Shown: piece by piece, positions 1 to 5,460 of the stretch
Numbering within the stretch: position 1 is the first letter of the stretch
How the letters are laid out: each line of letters starts with the position of its first letter
From: Methanobacteriota archaeon
Lineage (GTDB): Archaea; Halobacteriota; Methanosarcinia; Methanosarcinales; Methanosarcinaceae
DNA length: 5,732 bases
Direction: 5' to 3'
NCBI GenBank assembly: GCA_030837265.1
Contig: JAUPKV010000306.1
Coordinates: 1 to 5,732 of the forward strand
The notes under the pieces: model-generated
Seen by the model: only the letters and a program-made list of their open reading frames with translations
Databases searched by the model: none
What the model was told of the DNA's origin: nothing
Translations under genes and position numbers: made by a program

Positions 1-73
1 AAACTGTAGCGAATTAATATTCGATCTCTGCAATCCGGAAAATAATAAAGAGCTCAGATTTCATAGTCAACTT

Positions 74-469
74 TTACCGTTTGCTTGAATTTAAGTAGTT
101 GTTATACTTTTTTAACCAGTCATTCTGCCCTTTAGTCCAGTCGTTGTGCCTTTTAGCCCAGTCGTTATGTCTTTTAATCCAATCATTATATCTTTTCAAC
201 CAGTTATTATAGTCGTTTCCTCTTTTATCTTTGTTATTCCATTCTCTTTTTTCTTTGTCCCAATTGTTTTGTTCGTTATTCCACTTTTTTTGTTCATTGT
301 CCCAGTTTTTATTTTCTTTGTCCCGTTTGTTCTTTTCATCGTTCCATTTCTTCATATCGCCAGGGACATTAGCTGCGCTTGCTGCTGAAGCTGGTATTGA
401 CATTAAAAAACAGATTGCCAATAAAATAGTCAATATCCTTTTTACTCTGTCAATTATCTGTTCCCCCAT
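74..469 (-). CDS. Exported Trp-heptad repeat protein, function unknown
   Basis: I do not recognise a named family. The 131-residue product starts with a clear signal peptide: Lys/Arg at residues 10-11, a hydrophobic core at about 12-25, and an ASAASAA cleavage region at about 27-33. It should therefore be exported and not retained by any further membrane segment. The mature part is extremely hydrophilic (Asn, Lys, Asp, Glu) with tryptophan every seven residues, in two blocks. W42, W56, W63, W70 and W77 sit in units like KKWNNEQ. W90, W97, W104, W111 and W118 sit in units like NDWxKRx, with Y125 in the next slot. A 13-residue gap between W77 and W90 shifts the register by one. ATG at 467-469 is chosen because AAAGGAG (479-485) lies 9 nt upstream; a TTG at 476-478 touches that site and is too close. 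A surface or cell-envelope role is inferred only from export and repeats. Confidence 0.8.
   Translation of the reverse strand: MGEQIIDRVKRILTILLAICFLMSIPASAASAANVPGDMKKWNDEKNKRDKENKNWDNEQKKWNNEQNNWDKEKREWNNKDKRGNDYNNWLKRYNDWIKRHNDWAKRHNDWTKGQNDWLKKYNNYLNSSKR
101..352 (-). repeat. 21-bp periodic coding repeats (Trp heptads)
   Basis: The two heptad blocks of the exported protein appear in DNA as degenerate 21-bp periodicity. Block two (about 101-208) is the most regular, with units beginning CAGTCGTT or CAGTCATT on the plus strand. Block one (about 230-352) is more diverged. The pattern suggests growth by unit duplication followed by drift. Synonymous changes between units and the preserved reading frame indicate it is maintained as protein. 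Confidence 0.75.
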
Positions 470-492
470 TATACACAACTCCTTTCTTTTTT

Positions 493-532
493 AGGACTTC
501 CGCCGATAATCCAGTTTAACTGCTAAAGTCCT
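493..532 (-). promoter_or_regulatory. Potential leader hairpin of the Trp-heptad gene
   Basis: A perfect 7-bp inverted repeat, AGGACTT (493-499) and AAGTCCT (526-532), encloses a 26-nt loop. It lies directly upstream of the Shine-Dalgarno site of the exported repeat protein, so it would sit in the 5' leader RNA. The long loop makes a simple terminator unlikely; a protein or RNA binding site is possible. It is visible as a sequence pattern only. Confidence 0.3.
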
Positions 533-580
533 TTTTCGTTTTTTGTTCTAATTGTCTCGCCAGTTATTTACCGGTTGACA

Positions 581-655
581 ATACAGAAATATACAACTAT
601 AAATATAAAATTGCTTAATAAATTAAAATTACTAATAATATTTAATATATAAAAC
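581..655. repeat. Diverged direct repeat, copy A (partner 769-843)
   Basis: Aligned without gaps at an offset of 188 bp, 581-655 and 769-843 agree at 56 of 75 positions by hand count (44 of 58 in 598-655). A gapped extension to the left (about 525-560 against about 713-748) also looks related. The copy contains the likely TATA box of the Trp-heptad gene. The interpretation as an old tandem duplication of a promoter region is inference; AT-richness raises chance identity, but the gapless length is notable. Confidence 0.5.
598..610 (-). promoter_or_regulatory. TATA-like box for the Trp-heptad gene
   Basis: On the minus strand this reads TTTTATATTTATA, close to the archaeal TATA consensus. Initiation about 25 nt downstream would give a leader of roughly 100 nt containing the hairpin at 493-532. 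The whole region is AT-rich, so chance TATA-like strings are frequent. The matching element in the diverged copy at 786-798 also keeps a TATA-like core, which slightly strengthens the call. Confidence 0.35.
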
Positions 656-768
656 AAAGCATGTTAAAATTTATTTTTACAAATAATATTATTCGAAGAG
701 CTCTAATACCTCTTAGACCTTTGTTTGTTCTTTGTTAAAATCGTCCTATCATATACGAACGATTAAAG

Positions 769-843
769 ATGCCGAAATCTACGAATGTATATATAAAATC
801 ACTTAATAATCTAAAATAAATAATAATAATTCGAATATAAAGT
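769..843. repeat. Diverged direct repeat, copy B (partner 581-655)
   Basis: This is the second copy of the repeat described for 581-655, offset by 188 bp. It keeps the segments TATAAAAT, CTTAATAA, TAAAAT and ATAATAAT in matching positions. No coding region lies immediately beyond it on the minus strand except copy A, so any promoter here would read into copy A or be a relic. Confidence 0.5.
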
Positions 844-888
844 ATACTTTATGGGACTTCTATTTTCGAAAATATCCCCAAATCGGAT

Positions 889-926
889 AATTCAAACTAA
901 ATCCTTTAATTCAAACTAAATCCTTT
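889..926. repeat. Exact 19-bp tandem duplication
   Basis: The 19-mer AATTCAAACTAAATCCTTT occurs at 889-907 and again, identical and adjacent, at 908-926. It lies just beyond the stop codon of the flavin-binding protein gene, so it would be in that transcript's 3' end. A short inverted repeat, TTACTT (926-931) and AAGTAA (937-942), separates it from the stop codon. Identity of the units implies a recent slippage-type duplication. Confidence 0.85.
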
Positions 927-942
927 TACTTTAATGAAGTAA

Positions 943-1401
943 TTAAAATCCACTCTCTTTCCCTGTCATCTTTTCAATCTCAATCTTTATGACTGCCAAC
1001 CTGTTAACTTTCCACTCCTCAAACTCAAAAGGTCCTTTCTTCATATACTGTTCGGAGAGGACAGTAAGCCCTTCCACTTTTTCATCATAGTCTTCCAGAA
1101 ACTTTGCCTGTCCGTACCCAATGACACTCCTGTAACGGACATTATATGTGCAGATATCATCTGATGTGATTATCTCAGCATCGATATCGGCTTCGAAACA
1201 AACCCTCGGATTCTTTTTAAGGATATCGACTTTCTCGCCTTTCTGAGAACTGTGAAGATAAATACAGTTATCTTTATATCCAAATGCCATCGGGACAATG
1301 TGAGGAGTATCTGCATCCGAGAGGGCAAGGTACAGGAATTTTGCTTTTGAGAGTATTTCTTCGATCTGCTGTTGGTCCTGGATAGGCCTTTTTATTCCCA
1401 T
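943..1401 (-). CDS. Pyridoxamine 5'-phosphate oxidase-like (NimA-type) flavin-binding protein
   Basis: This 152-residue protein matches the small split-barrel flavoproteins related to pyridoxamine 5'-phosphate oxidase and NimA (Pyridox_ox_2-type), by recognition of the motif pattern. Visible marks are the barrel segment around residues 24-45 with HIVPMAFGY, then IYLHSSQKGEKVDIL (47-61), then NPRVCFE (64-70). A later segment with YRSVIGYGQAKFLED (90-104) is typical of the family. It has no signal peptide or membrane segment, so it is cytoplasmic. FMN or a related flavin (F420 in some archaeal and actinobacterial relatives) is the expected ligand; the substrate cannot be read from sequence, and true pyridoxamine phosphate oxidation or nitroimidazole reduction should not be assumed. 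The ATG start is supported by AGGTGA at 1406-1411, 4 nt upstream. It is separated from the viaA-like gene by 183 bp with its own TATA-like sequences, so it is probably transcribed on its own. Confidence 0.85.
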   Translation of the reverse strand: MGIKRPIQDQQQIEEILSKAKFLYLALSDADTPHIVPMAFGYKDNCIYLHSSQKGEKVDILKKNPRVCFEADIDAEIITSDDICTYNVRYRSVIGYGQAKFLEDYDEKVEGLTVLSEQYMKKGPFEFEEWKVNRLAVIKIEIEKMTGKESGF

Positions 1402-1422
1402 TGTTTCACCTGAAAAAAGCTA

Positions 1423-1446
1423 ATTTTTATAAAAGCCATAAATAGA
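1423..1446 (-). promoter_or_regulatory. TATA-like sequences for the flavin-binding protein gene
   Basis: On the minus strand two overlapping TATA-like strings occur: CTATTTATGG (about 1437-1446) and TTTTATAAAAA (about 1424-1434). The first would start transcription near 1416 and leave the Shine-Dalgarno site in the mRNA. The second would start almost at the initiation codon. The first therefore fits better. No transcript data are available. Confidence 0.35.
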
Positions 1447-1539
1447 TCTTACCTTTCAGATAAAAACTAATTCTTTCAGGGGAGGAATTAAAAGGTAGCA
1501 AATTTGGTCTTAGAAGATACTGAAAGAGTATACTGGAAT

Positions 1540-1552
1540 AAAAAAGTAAAAA
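1540..1552 (-). terminator. Oligo-T terminator of the ravA-viaA operon
   Basis: About 33 nt after the viaA-like stop codon the minus strand reads TTTTTACTTTTTT, two T runs of five and six. Archaeal RNA polymerase commonly terminates at such oligo-T tracts without a stable hairpin. The position between two leftward genes fits, but T tracts are common in this AT-rich DNA. Confidence 0.45.
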
Positions 1553-1584
1553 TATTTTCATGGACTTGACTGGGCCGCATTTTA

Positions 1585-3213
1585 TTATTTGAATTCTACC
1601 AGCCTGACGACTCCACCTGTGCTGTCCGAATCGACTTCTATCTCTACAAGGTAAGTATAGTCTGAAATTTTCGAAAGCCCGCTTGCTCCGCTGCCGCCTA
1701 CTATCAATGAGTAAACCTTTGCGTTGTATTTCTTTTTTGCTTCTTCCCAGCGGGCAAGCACTAGCTCGTCGGAGACCTCGGATTTTCCGTCGGTAATGAA
1801 AAGCAGGTCAGCACCCTGAAAGTCTTTCTCCTTGAGGGATTTGAGACCTGAGGCAAGGGCGGTATTGAAATCAGTTCCGCCGCCGAAAGTATATATGAGG
1901 AAATTCAGGAATTTCTCGGACATTTTTTTCCTGTTGCTGAGCTCGATTTCCAGGTGCTGGCTGGTGGAAGCAAAAAGGATAACTTTCATATCCCTCTGCT
2001 GTGATAGCATCCGTTTTGCCATGGCAAGTACAGCCGATTTGGCCAGGGTCTGGGGGGCTCCGTGCATGGAACCGGAGGTGTCCACGAGCACGATCATAGG
2101 GCCTCTGGGCTTTATGCGCGGAGGGCCGGTGTAGTGCTTGCCCAGCAGCTGGTAGCTCAAGAGTTTTCCTTCAAGCATGTCCGCATAAAATTTCCATTTC
2201 AGGGAAGGGTTAAGAAGCTTTGCAACTTCCATCGGGAGCAGGTTATTGATAGAATCCGAGAAACGTACCGTTTGAATCCGGTTTTTCCCGAAAGGAGAAA
2301 GGCGTATGTGGCCGCCTGGAGGGTCAAACTCTCTTCTGCCGATAAAATCCACAATTCGTTTCAGGTCAGGATTTTGTTCAAAAAATGTTGAATAAGTTTT
2401 CAGCATTTTAAGCTGCAGGTAGAAAGGTTCTTTTTTAAGTTCTTTTACGGAATAACTCCAGTTCCTTCCGGGAAAAAGGAAGGCAAGCGTCTCAAAAAGG
2501 TCAAGGTTTTCTTCCATTTCCGAAATAAATTCGCTTATTCTCCTGTTCAGTCCTTCCATTAATCCATCCAGAAGCATCTGGTAATTTTCCTTCTGCATAA
2601 ACTCAAGGACCGATTCCCTTAAGGCAAGTTCCGAAGGGTTTGTTATCCCCTGAAAAGTGCTGATGTCATCAGATAAACTATTTTCCCAGTTCAGAAGAGT
2701 TTTTTGTACAATTTTTTGAAATTCTGAAAGAATTACCTCCATCTCAGCATCGAGATTTCTGAGGTTTTCTGCAGTTAAAAGGCCGTTTGAGGACTCAGAA
2801 ACAATTTCCATTATATCGTAAATTAAAGGAAGAAGAATTTTCAAGCTTGCAATTCCTGCTCCTCTGCTTTTTTTCGCGATTCTTCGAAGTTTCGGCCAGG
2901 CCTTTGAATTCTTGAGGGTCAAAAAAATCGGATAAAAAGCCCCGAAAACTCCAATAAACCTATCAGGATCCTTTATCTCATATGGCTGCCCAAAGAGGAT
3001 CTCGCAGCTTATTACTTCAGCTATTTTTTCCCTTAACTGGCGAGGGACTGTTCTTGGGAAGGCGATTGTGCTCCGCAGCTCTCTTTCAAGCAGAGATTTT
3101 GTCTGTTTCCGGAGAATAAGAGAGTCCTGTAAAAATTTATTTCTTGAAAATAAGGACTGAAAAGAGTGTAAAGGCACATCCTGTTTGTCAATCAATTCCT
3201 TGTAGCCTTCCAT
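1585..3213 (-). CDS. viaA: ViaA-like VWA-domain protein, partner of the RavA-like ATPase
   Basis: The 542-residue protein has a long helical N-terminal part (about 1-365) and a C-terminal von Willebrand A domain (about 372-540). The metal-ion-dependent adhesion site is complete: D378-x-S380-x-S382 in VDTSGSM, T447 in GGGTD, and D475 in FITDG. Just before the VWA domain, LLPMEV (325-330) and LLSYQLLG (351-358) recall the same linker in E. coli ViaA, which has the same architecture at 483 residues. In E. coli, ViaA binds RavA and stimulates its ATPase; the VWA domain probably recruits a client or partner. There is no signal peptide or membrane helix, so it should be cytoplasmic or peripheral. 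ATG is supported by GAGGTG at 3219-3224, 5 nt upstream. It follows the ATPase gene by 67 bp and is almost certainly cotranscribed. Similarity to CoxE-type VWA proteins is the alternative, but the ATPase neighbour favours ViaA. Confidence 0.85.
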   Translation of the reverse strand: MEGYKELIDKQDVPLHSFQSLFSRNKFLQDSLILRKQTKSLLERELRSTIAFPRTVPRQLREKIAEVISCEILFGQPYEIKDPDRFIGVFGAFYPIFLTLKNSKAWPKLRRIAKKSRGAGIASLKILLPLIYDIMEIVSESSNGLLTAENLRNLDAEMEVILSEFQKIVQKTLLNWENSLSDDISTFQGITNPSELALRESVLEFMQKENYQMLLDGLMEGLNRRISEFISEMEENLDLFETLAFLFPGRNWSYSVKELKKEPFYLQLKMLKTYSTFFEQNPDLKRIVDFIGRREFDPPGGHIRLSPFGKNRIQTVRFSDSINNLLPMEVAKLLNPSLKWKFYADMLEGKLLSYQLLGKHYTGPPRIKPRGPMIVLVDTSGSMHGAPQTLAKSAVLAMAKRMLSQQRDMKVILFASTSQHLEIELSNRKKMSEKFLNFLIYTFGGGTDFNTALASGLKSLKEKDFQGADLLFITDGKSEVSDELVLARWEEAKKKYNAKVYSLIVGGSGASGLSKISDYTYLVEIEVDSDSTGGVVRLVEFK

Positions 3214-3280
3214 CTCAACACCTCATTCCCTTTAACCAGATTATTGGTTTACCTTTGGGCACTCTTTAACGGTGAAGTGC

Positions 3281-4873
3281 TTATTTGAGCTTTAATCTGG
3301 AACTTATACCTTTCATAAAACTATTGACACTGTTGCCAGAATCGGGCACAGAAGCTTTTGCATCAGGAACTTTTGCTTCCGTAGCTTTCGCTTCTGCATA
3401 TTTTGATTCTTCATGTTTTGATTCTGAGCTCTTTGAAAGCTGCGATTTAGCCTGTACTTGCCTGCTTTGCAGCCCGAGTATTGACCAGACTTTCGATATA
3501 AGCATATCAAGCTCTGCAAGCTCGGTACTCCTGGAATCGTGAAGCAGTAACACCTCACTTCTGTCCAGAGTTGAGAGCCAGATATTTTCCTCCATCATGC
3601 GCCTGAGAAGTTCCCTTTCATCTTCAAGCCTGTGCTTTACACGCCGGACTCTTTCTGCAAGGGCTTCATTTTCCTTTTCAAAAACATTTTTTTGGGCCGG
3701 GGATAATGTACTTGTTTTATCCATAGACCCATAGAGAGAATCAATTTCTTTTAGCAGGTTATCGTAGGGATAGAGCTTTGCAGCTCCCTCTTTTTTAAAG
3801 GAATAGCTGTGGTTAGGATGCAGTATATGATGATTTTCTATTTCCTGTCTCAGGAGGAATTCCTCACCGCAGCTGTCACAGATTACTTTTGCAGGGAGTT
3901 CATTTCTCAGGGCAATGCTTACTGCAGCCTGCAGGTCTTCTGCATCCTGGCGCAGTTTTTCCGTACTTATTCCGCCAGAGACAACGAGTTCGAAGACAGT
4001 TTTCCTGATTGTTTCCCTCTCTTCCGGAAGGTTCCAGAGCATGTGCTGGAGCAAAAGTGCCATTGTCCGGTCTACTGTTGTGCATCCGCTGCTGCAAGCT
4101 GCAACTTTCAGGACCTGAATTACTTTTTTCCACCGCCTGTCCGAGATTTCAATCTCCTGCAGTTGAAGGTTCTTTCGGAGTTCGGTTATGATAAGCTCAA
4201 CGTCTGAGTCAATAGGAAGGATTTTTGCATTTTCTCTAAGCCCGTATATTGATGAAACCCTTATCCTTATAGAGGGCTCGAAATCCTCAGGGCTTCGGAA
4301 CAGTAGAGCTCTGAAATTTTCATCGTCCTGGATATAAGCCAGCCTGTACCTGAAAAGGAAACGGTCGTAAAGAGCTTCCAGGCTTTCGTCTGCTTCGGGA
4401 AACTCATTGGATGCCCCGAAAACCGAAAGCAGAGGCACGTCTACGATTTCCCTTCCATTATGGTATTTGTGCTCGTTCAGGATTGTCAGGAGGCTGTTAA
4501 GGATTGCACTGCTCGCCTTAAAAATTTCATCCAGTAAAGCAACGTGGGCAGTCGGGAGGCAGCCCTCGATTTTCCGGCGGAATTCGTCTTCTTCCAGAGC
4601 TTTTAAGGACAGGGGCCCAAAAATCTCTTCAGGAGTTGAAAAGCTGGTCAGCAGGTAATTAAAGAAATTTCCCCCTTCAATAGACTGACAAATATTTTTT
4701 GCAAGTTGAGTTTTCGCTGTTCCGGGAGGCCCGAGAAAGAGAATGTTTTCTCCTGACAGTACGGCAAGAAGAGAACCGTTAATTTCGGCTTCTCTTTCTT
4801 TGAAATAACTCATAAATGCTGATTTGATTTCTAAAAGATCTTCTTTCAGGGCAAAGCCTCCGGGCAGCAGCAA
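3281..4873 (-). CDS. ravA: RavA-like MoxR-family AAA+ ATPase with C2H2-like finger
   Basis: This 530-residue AAA+ ATPase has Walker A GPPGTAKT (48-55), the RavA signature TSFSTPEEIFGPLS (76-89), Walker B VALLDEI (111-117), sensor 1 N156 in GASNE, a candidate arginine finger R171 in ALYDRF, and SDRRWKK (244-250) as sensor 2. These closely match E. coli RavA (498 residues). The C-terminal half differs from the LARA domain: residues 332-352 fit a C2H2 finger, about 390-430 should form a coiled coil, and 480-509 are (S/A)KxxE pentapeptides ending in a basic tail. It probably forms a ring and remodels a client with the VWA protein encoded 67 bp downstream. The listed TTG (4871-4873) is the first usual start but lacks a Shine-Dalgarno site. 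GGAGG at 4857-4861 points to CTG at 4847-4849, giving 522 residues. ATG at 4811-4813 has no site and would drop 20 residues. Confidence 0.88.
   Translation of the reverse strand: MLLPGGFALKEDLLEIKSAFMSYFKEREAEINGSLLAVLSGENILFLGPPGTAKTQLAKNICQSIEGGNFFNYLLTSFSTPEEIFGPLSLKALEEDEFRRKIEGCLPTAHVALLDEIFKASSAILNSLLTILNEHKYHNGREIVDVPLLSVFGASNEFPEADESLEALYDRFLFRYRLAYIQDDENFRALLFRSPEDFEPSIRIRVSSIYGLRENAKILPIDSDVELIITELRKNLQLQEIEISDRRWKKVIQVLKVAACSSGCTTVDRTMALLLQHMLWNLPEERETIRKTVFELVVSGGISTEKLRQDAEDLQAAVSIALRNELPAKVICDSCGEEFLLRQEIENHHILHPNHSYSFKKEGAAKLYPYDNLLKEIDSLYGSMDKTSTLSPAQKNVFEKENEALAERVRRVKHRLEDERELLRRMMEENIWLSTLDRSEVLLLHDSRSTELAELDMLISKVWSILGLQSRQVQAKSQLSKSSESKHEESKYAEAKATEAKVPDAKASVPDSGNSVNSFMKGISSRLKLK
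3347..3436 (-). repeat. Pentapeptide-repeat tail of the RavA-like ATPase
   Basis: Residues 480-509 of the ATPase are six consecutive five-residue units of the form (S/A)KxxE: SKSSE, SKHEE, SKYAE, AKATE, AKVPD and a degenerate AKASV. In DNA this is a 15-bp periodicity. The segment is low-complexity and probably disordered or a single charged helix. It joins the coiled-coil region to a basic C-terminus SSRLKLK. Confidence 0.75.
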
Positions 4874-4905
4874 TATGGAAAAAATAAACTTTCGCAGGCA
4901 TTCAT
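4846..4905 (-). CDS. Possible 19-codon Cys-rich leader ORF before ravA
   Basis: An ATG at 4903-4905 opens a frame offset from the ATPase, encoding MNACESLFFPYCCCPEALP. Its TGA stop (4846-4848) overlaps the CTG candidate start of the ATPase as CTGA. The Shine-Dalgarno GGAGG lies inside its last codons, an arrangement that suits translational coupling. Four of 19 residues are cysteine, including a CCC run. No clear ribosome binding site precedes its ATG, although a start on a nearly leaderless transcript is possible. Short ORFs occur by chance, so this is a weak call. Confidence 0.25.
   Translation of the reverse strand: MNACESLFFPYCCCPEALP
4847..4861 (-). promoter_or_regulatory. Strong Shine-Dalgarno site and possible CTG start of ravA
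   Basis: On the minus strand GGAGG (4857-4861) is followed after 7 nt by CTG (4847-4849), codon 9 of the ATPase frame. No ATG, GTG or in-frame TTG lies at a usable distance after this site; the TTG at 2 nt is out of frame. This makes CTG initiation, or reinitiation after an upstream leader ORF, a serious alternative to the TTG start at 4873. CTG starts are rare, so this remains a hypothesis. Confidence 0.4.
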
Positions 4906-4935
4906 CTAACTGTTTAGCCTGATTCTATTTTGATC

Positions 4936-4946
4936 CTATTTTAAAT
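4936..4946 (-). promoter_or_regulatory. TATA-like box for the ravA-viaA operon
   Basis: The minus strand reads ATTTAAAATAG here. A start about 25 nt downstream, near 4912, would put the leader-ORF ATG (4905) very close to the 5' end of the mRNA. The match to the archaeal TATA consensus is only moderate, and there are other AT-rich strings nearby. Confidence 0.3.
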
Positions 4947-4980
4947 CTTCCAATTATGTTTTATTCTTGGATTTTGGGTC

Positions 4981-5191
4981 GTGTCCCTGAGTTATAGATT
5001 AATTCCGAAAAAGCGATGCGCTCCACGTATTTGATGAATATTTCGGGAGATTCTCACGCTTACGGTTTTCAATGATTCAACCCATGACCGATTTAATTTC
5101 CGGCAATAAATGATTTGTAGTTTTGATGTCAGCTGAAAAACATAAAAGCTGCATGAAAATTCGAAGTAACTTATTTGGCAGCAAAAATAAA
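4981..5191 (+). pseudogene. Possible decayed coding or repeat-element remnant
   Basis: Base composition here is about 40 percent GC over 4981-5110 by hand count, well above the following stretch. Frame fragments are broken by stops and a shift: a 17-codon piece from 4981 (with SYRLIPKKRC) ends at a TGA at 5032-5034. A second frame, 5003-5110, carries DEYFGRFSRLRF and SMIQPMTDLISG and ends at TGA 5111-5113. The same frame then continues to another TGA at 5189-5191. This may be a frameshifted relic or a dispersed intergenic element. I cannot name a parent gene. Confidence 0.3.
5121..5159. repeat. Imperfect inverted repeat (potential hairpin)
   Basis: Arms TTTT (5121-5124), ATG (5126-5128) and CAGCT (5130-5134) pair with AAAA (5156-5159), CAT (5152-5154) and AGCTG (5147-5151) around a 12-nt loop. 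There is one G-G mismatch (5125/5155) and one bulged T (5129). It sits inside the possible remnant at 4981-5191 and could be part of a dispersed element or a structured RNA. Strand of action is unknown. Confidence 0.35.
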
Positions 5192-5390
5192 TGACACGAA
5201 ATAACTAAATGTTCAAAGTTGATAAAATGTATTTAGTTTTTTCTCTGAAAGATAATCAGAATATAAAATATAAAGATAATAATGATATTTTACATCATAT
5301 TCAAATAATTACATATATGCTGCTTATAAATCTCATTTTTCTTTTTTGAAAAACTAACTATAACAAATTTAGACAATAAAAACTTTTTGA

Positions 5391-5460
5391 TTTATGTTAA
5401 ATGAAAAGAGATATACAATGTTAAAAGAACAAGTACAATGCTAAAAAAAGATATTAAGTG
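5391..5460. repeat. Imperfect 20-nt tandem repeats
   Basis: Units in 20-nt register include 5411-5430 and 5431-5450, which match at 15 of 20 positions and share TACAATG followed by a TAAAA block. Weaker neighbours lie at 5391-5410 (with ATGTTAA) and 5451-5470 (with AAGTG). The spacing of about two helical turns would place the motif on one DNA face, as expected for an operator. The AT-rich background limits certainty. Confidence 0.4.

Larger units (their letters stand above)
470..942. other. AT-rich intergenic region, no gene seen
   Basis: No supported coding region or RNA gene is seen here. It contains the leader, hairpin and TATA-like box of the Trp-heptad gene, both copies of the 188-bp-offset repeat, and the 19-bp tandem duplication. 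It also holds a perfect 14-bp palindrome TATTTTCGAAAATA at 861-874, followed by a short potential hairpin with arms TATCC (873-877) and GGATA (885-889). Both flanking genes read leftward, so the region carries the 3' end of one and the promoter of the other. Confidence 0.6.

Noticed and set aside
1..73. Possible gene end or terminator left of the Trp-heptad gene
   Set aside because: Only short AT-rich sequence with a weak minus-strand T-rich patch near 37-52 is seen; nothing specific can be supported.
101..208. Regular 21-bp repeats that could suggest a CRISPR-like array
   Set aside because: The units are contiguous with no spacers, are degenerate, and encode heptads in frame.
146..494. Plus-strand open frames with strongly hydrophobic repeats
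   Set aside because: They are antisense to the Trp-heptad gene. The hydrophobic pattern is the mirror of its Trp/Glu/Lys codons, and they lack a signal-peptide layout or a ribosome site as good as the minus-strand one.
943..1401. Assignment as a true pyridoxamine phosphate oxidase (pdxH) or nitroimidazole-resistance gene (nim)
   Set aside because: The fold family is clear, but substrate-specific residues cannot be established by eye, so no gene symbol was given.
1832..2391. Plus-strand open frames inside the viaA-like gene
   Set aside because: They overlap the conserved VWA domain on the opposite strand and show no recognisable domain or ribosome binding site.
3285..4658. Several open frames on both strands inside the ravA-like gene
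   Set aside because: All overlap conserved AAA+ or C-terminal coding sequence in another frame and have no family resemblance; they are by-products of the real gene.
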